DNA from: Salminus brasiliensis
Lineage: Eukaryota; Chordata; Actinopteri; Characiformes; Bryconidae
NCBI RefSeq assembly: GCF_030463535.1
Contig: NC_132891.1
Location: 11,939,949-12,003,948 of the forward strand
Length of the DNA stretch: 64,000 nucleotides
Direction: 5' to 3'
Shown here: piece by piece, positions 21,273 to 34,399 of the stretch
Layout of the letters: every line of letters begins with the position of its first letter
Position numbering within the stretch: position 1 is the first letter of the stretch
Notes under the pieces: model-generated
Seen by the model: the letters and a program-made list of their open reading frames with translations, nothing else
The model's database searches: none
What the model was told of the DNA's origin: nothing
Program-made: the position numbers and the translations under genes

Positions 21273-24200
21273 GTAAGCTGCTTAAAATCTCTCTTTTGTC
21301 TTAAGCATTTTTAAGCATGCTTTGATCTGCTTACAAAAAAGGGAATGTGGGGTGGGGGGTTATAGATAGTAGAGGGGGCCACACATTGTCACTGATGGGC
21401 ACTAACTGAAAGTGTTTTGCTATAACTCGTTATCAGACTAGAGTATGGTGACATTAGCTGAATGCTGTCAGAATTGTATGTCTCTGAAAGACAACATTTG
21501 TGACAGTGCATATCAACACTTTATCTAGAGTACAGTTTAATAATATATGAAAAATATTGAGATGAAGACAATGAGGTCATCACCGCAGGCAGTCATAACA
21601 ATGTTCTATATTTCATAATATACATAATTTATGAAACAAGTGCCATATTGCAAATACTATTTCTTTCAGATCATTGAGCTCGATGCAGTTGGGCAGTTGC
21701 AAATGGACAATATAAGATTGGCTGATACAGAAGCAGATGTTTGTAGACATGCCATCCTTAGTTCATTAGGTCACTGATCGTTAGTTCCACCAGGTAAGGT
21801 CATGCAGTATCAGATTGAGGTTCAAAGGCTTCCTGTTTCTCAGGGCAGAACTGACAACATGGACTTTGTGTAATTTATGAGGAATTAGGTTCACTAATCC
21901 TCTGTTCCTGTACTCTTATTCTTAATGTTTACTGACATACTTTGATACAATAATGGATTACAAACAAATTAACTGTATTCACAGTATTCATTGAAAATAC
22001 TAAATTAAACAAGTGGCAACTTCATAAATATTTAACAAATTTGATTTTTAACCAAAGTCTGAAAACAGCAAATGTACTAGTTAAATATATATAAAGATAT
22101 AGCTAGTATAATCTATTTGGAGCCTTAGGACTTGGACTGATTACCTTGGTTAAACTTTCTTGTGTGTAATAGCTTCTTCTGGTCTTCTGAAAAAAGAGAG
22201 GAATTCACATACTACTTACTATAGTATTACTATGGTCTAGGTCCACTCTTTTGCTTGTATTAATGATCCAAAGGTCACCGACTGAAACTCAGCAATGTAG
22301 TTGTCAAGCATGCGTATGGGTCATAGGTGAACACTTGGCATCCATAATTCAATGCAACACAGAATCTGATCCTGATTACAGTGTGCTTCTAACACACTTT
22401 AGATGCTTGCCATAAAGAAACACGAACTCTACTCTCCTAAAGCCAAGAACTAATGAGACTGATCATGTACTGTGTTGAGTGAGATGTATAATGTGCTTTG
22501 CCCATATGTGATATGTGACTCACATATGCACATGGGTCTCCAAATAATGTGCACTAGTAAGATATGACCAGAGTAGCTATTGTATCATGCCTTATGGTCC
22601 TTGTTTTTTAACTACCAAATATTAAATATGAATTAATAGGGAATTAATAGTCATCAACGGGTAGTGGAATGTCACCTATATTGTGGATATAGTTTTAGTA
22701 AATCTTTTTGAATGTAAGGCACACCACTTTAAATGGATTTTGAATGGATGGCATGTAGTCGATTCTAAATACAGCACGCGTAGTGGCAGGAGTCTTCTAC
22801 CTCGAACGGTGTGTACCGTGAGTTTTCACTAAATGGGTAAAAGCCTGTGGCGTTGTCTATGTGTTTGTGTATGTGTGATTTGTGGTGTACGCTTGCGGGG
22901 GGTGTTCCTGTGTAAGACACTTATGGTCTGGCATGCTAAAAGACTGGATGAGCTTGTGGAGCTTGGAGGATGGCCACGTGATAAGCACAACAAAGGAGGC
23001 TGAGGTCACTGAATCTCTTGCATGTGGAAAACCCCTTCTGGTTGGACTGACTCACCACACACGCTTGACGTTGATGACAACTGACTTTTGCCAATGACAG
23101 TACGGCAAACACAGCAGTGTCTCTTTTTATAACAGGAGAAAGGTTTCCTTTAAATAGGATAAAAGGTTATGAAATGCAGTGCAATCCATGCTGTTATCAT
23201 CACATATATTTACGTTAATTGCTAGCCTCTTGCATCTAAATTTGTGTATAAAAGAGAGACCAGTATACCTTGCATGAACACAGTGCCTGTGTTAATATTT
23301 GTTCCAGCCGGTATTAAGGTAAAAATGTACACTGTTTTAGAATATCCCCCCTCTTAAAAAATGGTCTCTACCAAAAAACCTCATTGCAAACATAGCTCAG
23401 GACATATATTTATGGAAGCAGCAGCACTTTTCAAATAATCATTCAGATGTATTTTTGTATAGACTCCAGGGGGATTTCAGTATAAATGTGATTAATCAGA
23501 GAGGTTCTGTGGTGTCTGCTATGCCGTTCTGTTTGGCTGTGTTTGTCTGTGTGTGACTGTATTACGTAGATGTTCCACTTTAAATCTGTCATCTGGTGTC
23601 CGATGACCATGCCGTTGAAAGCAGATTAAAGTCTCCTTCTGTGAAAACAGAGAGCAAACCAGAAAATATAACAAATGAATGATGGCCTCGAAGAGAGGAA
23701 AAGCAACATTGGAAAGAATCCCATCCCACATCTCATAGTTATGTAATGTGCATTATCAGAGAGACTGGTTCTCAGTGATATTCTTTGAATTTCAGGAATA
23801 AATTCATGGGAAACAACAATTGTCCCATTGTTTGGGTTCTCATTCTATTTCAGATATACATCTAATGTTTATGATAAAAACAAATACAATGAATTTGCCG
23901 CATTGATTAAAGGTTGAAGCGTTTGGTGTTTTCAGGCAGCCTTATTTCTCCTACTGTCTGCAAAGTAGGGCTGTTTTTCACCTGATCTCACGATAGATGT
24001 GTCAGAGCACGGGTCCTCAGCACTGTGTTTCAGCGCTAACCAAGCTGAAGGAACAAGCATTTGGCCTCATTCCAGGTGCGGCCTGTCTGTCAGAATGTCG
24101 CTAGATTGTGATGACATTGAGGGGGTGCAAAACATTTCTGACAGTGGAAAAGGACAAATTTTTCATTTTAATTTGTATGTAAAATCACATAATAGCAGCA

Positions 24201-26572
24201 TCTGTTATTATCATGTATTTTCATATACTGATCATATCTGTGATAACTTCCTGATGTATTATTAAAAACAAAAATAGTGAAAAGGCTTAGTGAAACATTG
24301 CTGCAATTGCATGCCACGTCCTTTGTCCCCCGTTTTTGAAGTTTTTAAGAACGTATGTGAATGTTGAAGCAAAAACTGAAATTTTACAATAATGTTTCAC
24401 GATAATGACTTGATTTTATTCGGTTTACTGTATTTGCAACTCTGCAAATTTTAAATTAGTGTTATAATTATCTGCTGATTAAAACAGGTAGTTCTAGTCC
24501 CAGTTTCTGCATTTTATAAATGTAGTGTATACATGTAGTACGTACATGTGTATTGGCATTAGGACTGCATAATATTATAGAAAACTGACATTGCTATAGT
24601 GTTTCTTTCTGCAGTATATATTGTGATAGCCACCAGAATTCACCAGAAGTTAATGAAGTTGCTTTATAAATGTTGCACTCCATGTACAAGATTGGAGTAA
24701 AATAAATGAAATTGGGCAGATATAATCTCTGGTATTTGTCATGGTAAGTAAGAACAGTGAGAATTTTCATTTTGCACCAAGCAGTAATTTACATTTAATT
24801 TGCCTTACATAACATTGTGCATCCTGCAATAACGATGCTGAAACAATATATTGTGCAGCCCTAATTGGCATTGTTATAAACAGTTATTCTGTTGTTCAAA
24901 AAATGTTATCTAAGGCTTTTTTATTGCAAAAGCATACCATTATAATGCTTTTTTCTCAGTGTCTGGCTCTTTAATTAATGCACACAGACACATTTATTTA
25001 AATCTTAACTTGTATATTAAATGTTATGATGATAGCTGTTTTTTGTCACACTACAGTAATGTTATTACAACAAGTGAAGGATATAACTCTAATCAGGTCA
25101 AATTCATGTCAGGTAGTAAAAAGCGCTAATCCTTTCTTTTTAATGCAATGCCATTTGTGTGAATTACATTTTTTAGGAATCTAAAAATTCATATGCAAAG
25201 CTGTTTATCTGGACATTTGTTTAGAACAATTACATAACAATATAAATAAATAATACATTGAACCTTCTTAATCAAATTTGCATACTGTTCAATCAGATTG
25301 TAAAATATGCACACAGATTCCACTGATTTGTTGTTAGTATTAGATATTAGTTAGTTTTGTTATTTATCAGTTTATCAGGTTAGAGTGGGTGTAAATTAAA
25401 AGCAAAATTGTTGAAAAACATTCGAATGCTCGATAAGGGGTAAAATAATCATTACGACCATTAATTTAAGCAATAAGATCCAAACTGCAAAAGAGAAAAT
25501 ATCACAAATTTGCACATGGTAATCTTTGTACGTAAGGGGATGTACCTCTTTTTTAGGTGCAGACAGATGTAAACAGACAGCTGTTGGCTCATGAGCATCT
25601 ACTGGCTCATCAGGGTGTGCTTCATGTAAATTATATGTACTGTATTTGGGACAGATTGGAGCGTGCCATTTGCTAATGATTTGTCAGAGTTGAGCACAAG
25701 TGCTTGTTTCCACACATGGTAGAGACTGATCCGCTGTTAAAATCTCAGCTAGATGTCAGTGTAAGCTTCATGAATCAGATGTGGAGCTATGCATACGTCT
25801 AGCTGTGTTGTTCTACTTTAGTAAGAAAAAGCCAGGTTGATTTTTGTCAAGGTTAGCTGAACTATTTTTAATGCATCTACAAGTAAGCCATGCATTTACT
25901 ATTACCATCCAATACCTAGTGTATCTACTTTTCCAATCAGTCCATATTGTGGTTGGTATGCACTGAGAGCCCAGCTGTATTCTTCCAACCAACATATTAA
26001 TAAAGTTTGTTGAAAACTTGAAATTATTTTTTATTGTATTTATGTTTATTTGTATTCATTCTAATGTTGTATTGTGTTTTACTGTTGAGATAAATGGTTT
26101 TTGCAACTGAGAATTTTGGAGGCAAAGGACACATTATATGTATTGCTGTTTTGTAAGGAAATCTGTAGAACAAGTCAGCTAACTCTTATCTATCCACTAA
26201 AAATGTCTCATTATAATTTTTCCCCACTGCATTTGAGATCTCATGTTAGTGTTTGGGTCATTTAGGCATCTTAAGTCTAGAACTGTGCAGCTTTATCTCA
26301 GTGTGACGTTTGTGCTTTTCCCTGCAGGGCTGGACGACATGGAGTGCTCTGTTTCAATGGACAGGGAGCAGGTCCCTCTGAGCAAGCTTTCTGAGGACAG
26401 TTTCCGAGAATGTCTGGGAATGCTCACTCTTAAAGACTATCTGATAGTCATTTTCTCCGGGATCTGTATATCAGTGGCTGCCATCATTGCCAGCTTCTTT
26501 TTGGCCTCCACTATCCACTGTTTCCAGCGGCTCAAAGCCAAAAGGACAGACGAGGAGGAGGGGGAAGACTGA
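20642..26572 (+). CDS. lrrc38: leucine-rich repeat membrane protein, BK channel gamma subunit type (LRRC38)
   Basis: Two coding exons (20642-21272 and 26328-26572) join in frame to 291 residues, about the family length. Residues 1-23 are a signal peptide; C26, C30, C32 and C40 form the LRRNT cysteine cap; leucine-rich repeats run to about 185 (LDLRNNNLTRLEPGTL, LDLGGNNLTEIPTGTF); NPWVCNC at 186-192 opens the LRRCT cap, continued by C217 and C239; a transmembrane helix spans about 249-273; the short tail is basic then acidic (KAKRTDEEEGED). In mammals LRRC38 shifts BK channel voltage dependence. LRRC55 is the nearest alternative; the GLDxxxCS segment after the cap and the 1p36-type neighbours favour LRRC38. 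Which teleost duplicate it is remains open. Confidence 0.9.
21273..26327 (+). other. lrrc38: lrrc38 single intron (5,055 bases)
   Basis: Bounded by TATG|gtaagc and cctgcag|GGCTGG. It contains one hAT-type MITE (24560-24863) and otherwise AT-rich sequence. No further exon is seen. Confidence 0.85.
24560..24863. mobile_element. hAT-type MITE with perfect target duplication
   Basis: 304 bases bounded by TAGGACTGCATAATATTATA on the left and CAATATATTGTGCAGCCCTA on the right (complement TAGGGCTGCACAATATATTG), the terminal-repeat type of fish hAT elements. It is flanked by identical 8-base copies of ATTGGCAT at 24552-24559 and 24864-24871, the duplication length of the hAT superfamily. No coding capacity. 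Confidence 0.85.
26328..26572 (+). CDS. lrrc38: lrrc38 exon 2: end of LRRCT, transmembrane helix, tail
   Basis: Acceptor cctgcag|GGCTGG. Encodes GLDDMECSVSMDREQVPLSK, then LSEDSFREC, the helix IVIFSGICISVAAIIASFFL and the charged tail, ending TGA at 26570-26572. Confidence 0.92.
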
Positions 26573-28300
26573 GCATAAGCCTGCAAGGCCACAGCAGCAG
26601 GGTTATGGATGTGTGCACAGAGGACTCAGAAAGGAGGCGCTATGTTTGCGTCTTCACAAAAGACCCCTTATTACCCCTCAGTGACAAAGGTGAGGCTCAA
26701 AAAGCCGCTACAGGTCGCGTGACTCCCAAACTCTATGAATGATGCATAAATGATGTAAGATGTTGGAGCGCTTTTATACTTGAAAACAAATTACTGAACC
26801 AAGCCTTAAGACATAAACTGTTCCAGTAACAACACTGCGTAACATTACTGTGTTGTAGACCTCTTTATTCAGGCTATTAGTTGAAGTGGAATTCCACCAA
26901 TTTTTGAAAAGTTTCTGCATAATTAGATTATCTACGTAATTAGACTGTGGTTTGTTTTGAAATACAACATTCTAGAGAAACTTACCAAGTCAGAATTGCT
27001 CATAGTAGTGGTGATAGGAACCAGATATCTGAAACATTAATTCCTCTATAAGCAATCCCAGAAAGAAATTATAAAAAATGATTATGAATACTTGCTACCT
27101 GAGATAGTTCACGATAGTTTTTTTAGATTTGTCACCATTTTATTATTATGAACACTTAAAGAAACAGATGAAAGGTTTGCAGATGTACTGGTCTTTTTAG
27201 AAGTATATTCCCATTGCATATTTCCTGACTCCTGATTCTTCTCACCACCACTGTAAAGACGTTTGTGGTTGATAAGTTTCTCTAACGTGCTCCATTTCAG
27301 ATCACACTGAATAGCTTGTTTATATGTCAACAACTAAATTATCAAATTAGTTTGTTTTTCTTTTATTAAAAAATTGTTGGAATTCTCCTTTAAGTGTACT
27401 GAGCATAACATTTAGCACATCAATTGGAGCATCACATATTTTTTTATGTAAATGTGCAAGGTAATAAATATTTTCTATGTTATTTTTATTAATGAGGAAG
27501 CAAACCTCACTTAGTAGTGGGGTTTATCTACTTGCACTTTAAGAGTTGATATATTGCACATAATCCCAGTGAGCCATAAAGTAGACTTTATTATAAATCA
27601 TAAACCATAATGTCACCAAAGAATTCCTTAAGAGTGAGTACTTTGTTACAGATACTGCGGAGGGGAAGTATGATATGCACACCAATTGAAAAAGCTTTGA
27701 AAATCCATCTTGTTTATTGGCAGAAATTGACAAATTAACTGACAACTTCCTAGATGTCATGCGTCCAATGTATAAGACTGTACCCTGATGTTGCAAATAC
27801 GGTAAATGGAAGAAAGCTTAGAGGATTAAACTGCAAATGTGTAATGAAATGTAACAACTGTGAATAGAAAGGGAATTTTCCAGTCTTTACTTTTTCAGTT
27901 GTAGTTTGTTTATTTCTGTTCTTTTTTTCTTTTTTTACTTTAAGTAACAATGGAATAAATGGTGACGCCAAAGTGTTAAACAGTTGTTTTGGCTCATTTC
28001 ACAGCTAAGAGTCAGTCCACATGCATGATTTTGTTTTGTGTTTGCATTGAGAAAACTCATTCTCTTTCCATAATATAGTTTACTATGGCACATGGTAAAT
28101 ATAGCTTTTTATTAACTGTTTATTGACAGTTGCTGCATGTATGTAGAAGAAGCAAAATGTAAATACAGAAGAATAATCCCTTCAGTTCTCTTGAATATGT
28201 GTTGTTTTATCTAAAAGAGCCCTAGTTTACTATCACAATCTAAAGTAATAAACAGCAGAAAATCATTCTGTAAAAAACTTTCAGAACCATGTAGCTGCTG
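26573..28300 (+). other. lrrc38: probable lrrc38 3' UTR and downstream sequence
   Basis: No coding signal. Canonical AATAAA occurs at 27463-27468 and 27954-27959, either of which could end the transcript. Choice between them is not possible from sequence alone. Confidence 0.35.
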
Positions 28301-29689
28301 TAGTATAAAACATGTGGCATGTGATGCTCAGAACCATAGCTGAAATCTGAGAGCATATACACAGCAGCAAAGGTTTGTCACCATTACATTCACAAATCTC
28401 GACTGATTTAATAGGGCAGTTTGTCTGACATACAGCAAATATTTTCTGAGAGAAGACGGAAGAAATTGTGTGTGTACATCTGCAGTCTGTGGGAGGAATA
28501 ATCTTACAGCACATGTAGTGTAGCAGCAACAATCTGGCTGTGCATCTTTGATCAAACTGAGTAATGAGAGAGAGAGGAGGGAAAAACAGCCTGATCTTCT
28601 CCTCTTTACAGCAATTTCTTCCACATCTGTTGTTTTATCTTCAGTGCCCCACATTGCTTCAGCGCAGCACATTACTGTGATTTCCTGTGCCGATATCCGA
28701 AACACATCATTTGTTTTGTTTCCTATCGTTCTCACATTTTATGATTTTATTATGTTCCAAAAGGAGGATGAGTTTAAATGGAGGTGTCATCTTGATTGTG
28801 AGCACAGTTCCTGATTGTAAAACACTAAATGATAATCTGGTGAAACTGGATCAAAATACATAAGAGTCTGGAGCAATAATCCTAAACACACACATGAGGC
28901 ATCGGAGCGTTATTCCGGGTGGGGAGATTAGGCAGTGACAGAGGGAGCTGCTATGGATGGGGGATGTCCCTGGCTGAACAGCAGTGACTCGTGCGCTGTA
29001 AAGCAACCTGACAGCACACAGTTATAGCTCTGGGGCATGGTTAAAGCAAACAAGCTACAAACACAGCTCCAGTTGAGCCTGGGCCTGAGCAACCCTCCTC
29101 CACAAACACCCCACAGACGAGAGCGCTGCAATAATTGTTTACATTCCCTTCTTGTTTTCTCAGGAAGGTAGTAGGATGAGACAGAAAAATATATACCGAC
29201 ATGAGGATCCTCGTTGGCGGAATTCTTGTTGTCACCATGGTTACGTGGCTATGGGCCAACTGGGTTGAGAAAAGATGCGGTGACTGAGGCACTGGCGAGT
29301 AGATCTGCACTGTCATGAGTCTCACCCTGCCTTCACACTAGCCCAGATTGGAGCTGCAGGACAAAAAACTGGCAACTCATATACATTACAGTAAAACACA
29401 CTTGAGCATGCTTCATTTATTTTAATGAATTTTGATTCCCAAGACATGTAAGGCTCTGGTGCTTTCATGTTGTTGATTAGCTGTTATATACAGTTTAGGC
29501 AAACATGGGCTTACAAACGGCATATTTCACAGTTTTAAGTGAATGAACTGTAGCAAACTACATCTTTAAAAAGCACACTTAGTCAATATTTGATGAATAT
29601 AAGATGTAAAAGAAAAAACGGTCACTATTTTTAACACCGTTTGGCAGTTTGCAAGCACTTTCTCTAGCCAGCTAAAGGTCTCTCTCTTT

Positions 29690-30260
29690 CATACTTCTTT
29701 AAATGCTTCTAGTTTTGTGACATTCTTGGGCTGCCTTGCTGCACTACATGTTTAAAATCTCTCCACAAATTCTCAGTGAAGGGAATATTATGGCCATTTC
29801 TAAAGTTTCTGATTTTTGTAGCCCTGTTGTAGGTACCTGGCTCTTCACTTTCTTGATTGACCATGTCACATTTTCTTCCAGAATTCTGTGCTGGTATTTG
29901 GGAATCCGTTCTCCCATCTGTCTGTGCAATGTGGATTTCCAAACATATCTTTGATGAGTCTGGCCAAAGAGTTCCATGTTTACTTCATCAGTCCTCAGCA
30001 CTCTTTGCCAGGATCCAGCATCCTGGGTGTTGTCTTACACACTTCAGACACTGACAAGGTTTCCTTCTGATGATTCTTCCATTCAGCAGCAACCACCACT
30101 CTTGTGTTAGCTAAACCTTTATGCATGTCCTTTTCAGTCATATGGGTGGCTGATTTGCCTTTTTGCATATCTTATATGTGATATTTGTTGGTCTTCCAAA
30201 TCTGACCTTGATTCCACATTTTTAATAACATCTCAGACAGTTAAAATTACAAGCTGTAAG
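29690..30260 (-). mobile_element. Tc1/mariner-like transposase remnant
   Basis: On the minus strand, 29744-30001 reads LRTDEVNMELFGQTHQRYVW, the usual shape of the second catalytic-aspartate block of Tc1 transposases (T-D-E-x-K-x-E-L-F-G). Upstream on the same strand are further fragments broken by stops and shifts. It is a dead copy of a different Tc1 lineage from the 31291 and 60880 remnants. Confidence 0.7.
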
Positions 30261-30945
30261 GACTTTGATATGGAACAGAGGCTAGAGGAACCCATGGTTG
30301 TTGAACATTAGCACATGCTTTGAAGAGAATCAGTTTGCTCTGGAATTGTCAACAGCTGACAGTTCCTACTCTTACAACCCATACTACTCAAGAACAACTA
30401 TACCACAATTACTTTTTTACTACACAATTACAATTATGTTTTTAATATTTAAAAATGTTATTTATTTCAGTAAAATAAATAAATAAAAATGAAACATAAA
30501 TAAACAAAATAAGTTTGCTGTAGATGCTGTTTTACTTATTTTCATGTCAGGGCCCAATTTCCAATTTTATAAGTCCCCTTTAAGCCTTAATGTCATTAAG
30601 TTCATGTTCATTGTGTTCATTGTGTTTTTCTAACTGCTGTCCATAGAGCATCCATAGTTGCTGGATCAAGGTATGACACACTTAGCAGCCAAAGATCAAG
30701 CATGCAGTCATGAAGTTTCCATACACCAGGCATGTTAAACTGGATTCCTTTCAGGCCACAGCTCCGCAGAGATTAGTGTTTACTCATCTATTCTTAATTC
30801 AACTCTTAAAGAATGCGCTAATTTACTGATGCGCTAAATCATTTTAAAAGGTGTTTAAAATGAAGTAAAACGCTGCCATGCTATGGCCCTGCGAGGACTG
30901 GAGTCTGATGAAAGTGCCATAGACACTGTTTCCTGTGCATAGACA

Positions 30946-31222
30946 CACAGGGGCTCAGCGGTTAGAGCTCCGGGCTGTCGATAACAGGGTTGTGGGTTCG
31001 ATTCCCGGGCTCGGCAAGCTGCCACTGTTGGGCCCTTGAGCAAGGCCCTTTACCCTCTGCTCCCCGGGCGCTGGAGTTGGCTGCCCACCGCTCTGGGTGT
31101 GTGTGTGTACTCACTGCCCCTAACACATGTGTGTGTGTGAGTGTGTGTTCACTACCAGATGGGTTAAATGCGGAGGACACATTTCGCTGTACACTGTACA
31201 GTGACAAATACGTGCACCTTTA
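30946..31222 (+). mobile_element. tRNA-derived SINE, plus orientation
   Basis: A-box region GGCTCAGCGGTTAGAGC at about 30952-30968, B box GGTTCGATTCC at 30995-31005, the shared body with CTTGAGCAAGGCCC, a GT-rich stretch and the tail CTGTACAGTGACAAATACGT. The extreme 5' end differs from the 15967 copy (CACAGGGGCTC). The tRNA-like head is not a functional tRNA gene. Confidence 0.88.
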
Positions 31223-31290
31223 TACAAACACTGTTAGTAGAATGATCAAAATGTAGAGTAGTATGTAATTTTTTTATTCCCCTACTAGAG

Positions 31291-31475
31291 TGGGCAACAC
31301 AAACCTAAGCTTTACACCACCATTGTAATCTGGAGCAGTTTCTGGAGCAATGAATCATGCTCCATCTTCCGGCAGTCCAAAATCTAGGTTTGCTGGATGC
31401 CAGAAGAATGGAATGTGCCTGAATGCATAGTGCCAGTAAAGCTTGATGGTGGATAAATATGTATGGTATTGGGCA
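31291..31475 (+). mobile_element. Tc1-like transposase fragment
   Basis: With gaps and one in-frame stop, the plus strand encodes remnants of the Tc1 block S-D-E-S-x-F-x-x-x-Q-S-D-G (here SNESCSIFRQS) followed by ECIVPVKLDGG, the segment after the second catalytic aspartate. It belongs to the same family as the deletion derivatives at 8079, 15700 and 39005. Confidence 0.7.
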
Positions 31476-33033
31476 GAACCCAAATTCATATTAATGATTA
31501 CATTCATTTTAAAATGAGATGTTAAATAAGCACTTATTATTTCCATGTCTTTAAAGTCTATGGTGCCTCGGATACATATTACACAAATATGAATACAGTG
31601 CATCTGTTGTCTGGGCTTGGTGTCATGCAATTATTAGTTTCTAGGGGTTACGCATCAAATGCACCAAAACACAATAGTACATTACTGTGGAAAACTTGAA
31701 GAAAGAGAGAAAAAGAAAAGGCTGACAAAACAGTAACGTGTTTCCCAAACACAGACGACCAACGGCACCTGTCAGGGTCTGCCTAATAGGACAACAGTGA
31801 AGATTATTGTAAAGCCATGGCTTAGGACACTGATCTCCCCAGCTTTCCAGTCATTATCTACACCCTGAGAACGCAACCCAGATCCCTGAGAACAACAGCA
31901 GTGTGACCTCGCTTCCTGTGGCCCTCTACTGTTACTGACACTGATGCTGCTTGACTTACACAGGTCATAAAACTCCACCCTTTTGGTGCTGATTACACGA
32001 GGGAACAGCCACGAATATGCATTCAAGTTTCACATCCGAAAGAGTACTTCACTGCAAAATCTTTCAACCTTTCCAATTAAATAATGATATAATTGCTATC
32101 TAAGAGGCGGCATCTAAAGAAAACCCAATTTTTTTACATATCCTTTTTTGCCTTCCACAAGCAAAAGGTTATTTACTTGCAATATTTGTTTATTTGGATT
32201 GTCAGAATCATCCTATACAGTCCAATATTACAAACTCACAGACAAGAGTATTTCTAGTGCATGAGACACACACACACATACAAATAGGGAGAGAGAGAGA
32301 GATTGGCAGAAAGATGGAGAGTACTGCCCCCTCTTCTGTCCAGATGTGGAGGTTTGTAGGGCTGTAAACTGAACAGATGGCCCTTTACACCACTGAAGGC
32401 ATGCCATGGATTATGTGCCAGCACACGACCGGCCAGGGGGTTGTGGAGCTCCACATCTGCTGGGATTATTGTTATTCCGTGTGCTCTGCAGAAGAATGGT
32501 GAATTTACTTTCAAGCTACATCACAAACAGGCAGCCAATAATGTCTGTGTTGCCTCTTTAATGCATGGGGGGATGGTGGTATGACATCAGGGCTGTTTGG
32601 AAGATCTAGTGTGGTCAAGGGGGATTACACTGTGGCATCTGGATGGATTACACTGCATAGTGCATTTTATCACATCTGATGAAGTCACGGTATCACTGTA
32701 GTGCAGTAATTAGAGTTGTAGATGGAGAGCACGTGGAAAGACCTGGAACATGAGTCATTAGTGAAAGATGACACTGACGGTACAGTGCAAGAGTGAGAGA
32801 CAGTTGAACGAACCTGACACACAGTATCTGGTGTAAAGCAAATATGTGCTGAAGGATTTATTACTACTCACAGCAGTTTATCACACACCACTCAGTGTGC
32901 CCTGATTTCATAATCTAGCACAGAAAGAAGAGACCACCATAAGGTTCTACTCAGAGCTCTGCTTGTAGCACAAGGATGGCCAAAAACAGACCAGGACATA
33001 AACACACAACTGTCCTTTTTATGCAAGTGTGTG

Positions 33034-33036
<3 letters not shown>

Positions 33037-33074
<38 letters not shown>
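33037..33074. repeat. (GA)19 microsatellite
   Basis: An uninterrupted GA run of 38 bases preceded by a short GT run. Confidence 0.9.
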
Positions 33075-33075
<1 letters not shown>

Positions 33076-33473
33076 GTGAAGATGCATTTGGATGCCAAAC
33101 GTTTATCTTGCTCACTGCCTAGTGTTTTTACTAATCAAGGCTTGGCCCGTTAGGCCTGCTATATACTGAAAACAACACCTCGAAAAAGACAAGAAATGAA
33201 CATCACCGGCACCCCGTGGATCACGTTTTTAGCCATAGGCACTTTTTGTGCAAATGCGCCCCACCATGCCCAACACTGGTACTACTCGTCTTTTTCAGCT
33301 GAAGGTACTACTGTATATCTCGAGGAGATACTGTACATGATTAGGTTTTTTTATTTGTATATTTGTACTTTTACATAAGAAATTGATAAACCAGATGTAA
33401 ATCGTTCTCAGATTATATGCAGATTTGCATTAATGGCATTGGCCTGACCATTTCGGCCACGTGTAGTTATTTG

Positions 33474-33474
<1 letters not shown>

Positions 33475-33536
<62 letters not shown>
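33475..33536. repeat. (TA)n microsatellite, about 31 units
   Basis: About 62 bases of pure alternating TA, self-complementary and likely to be length-polymorphic or misassembled. Confidence 0.9.
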
Positions 33537-33540
<4 letters not shown>

Positions 33541-34399
33541 ATTATTCAATTTGTTCTGTTTGTTCAACACCTGGACTGATCTGCTGTTGCACACACCTCT
33601 CACTTTAGGTTTAGACCAAAAAAGGATCACCAATCAATCAACTTAAGTATTTGACGTGACATTTTTAGTCAATTTTTTGTCGGGATATTTTAGCATATAC
33701 TTTCCATTTTTAGCAAATAATAATAATATTAAAGTAGTAATAAACTGTATGGTCAGGATGTTCAGCATGTCTATCGTGTTCATGACGTTAATAATGGTCT
33801 CAGCTCGCTTTGACCTCCCAACGCTAGATGTCTACAAAGCGCACGCACGGCAAACGCGCTTTGTTTTGGCACGTGACCGGAAAAGTCCGGTTGGAACTTT
33901 GCTCGTCAGTTCAGTTCAGTTTACCGAGTCGATTCTTTCGAGCTATCCGTTAAAAACGAACTGAACTTTGATTCATTGATTCATTGTTTCACAAGTAGAG
34001 TTCATTAAATCCGGCAAATTATTCTGATATCCGCTACTTCTACATGTTTATTCTGACTCGAATACACAAAAGAAAAACACACAACCATGGATACTAAGAG
34101 GGAGTCGACTACAGAGTGAAAGCGACCATTTAAAGAGGCTGTTCTTAATGCTGCACTGTGTTTGCATGGTATTAGTTTTAAGATTACAGTCTTAACCGAA
34201 ACGTGCGAAACCCTTAACACTTTTCTCTGATTTAATAAATTATTTTGGTTTAATTAATCGTTCCCTCAATTTAATAAAAGTGTTCCTTCGATTTAAAAAT
34301 CTGGCATTTCAACTAAGGGCGATTTATTAAATTAAAGGAACAATTTACTACATCAAAAAGAAACGGTTAATGTCTCTAAATATTATGTTTTCTACCGAG

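Noticed and set aside
28328..28735. 135-codon open frame on the minus strand downstream of lrrc38
   Set aside because: No recognisable domain, odd composition and no splice or promoter context; consistent with a chance frame.
30946..31020. tRNA-like sequence with A and B boxes
   Set aside because: It is the head of a SINE: no acceptor-stem pairing was evident, it continues straight into the SINE body, and the same unit recurs at 15967-16224.
33417..33608. Open frame with Tyr-Ile repeats
   Set aside because: A translation of the (TA)n microsatellite, not a protein.
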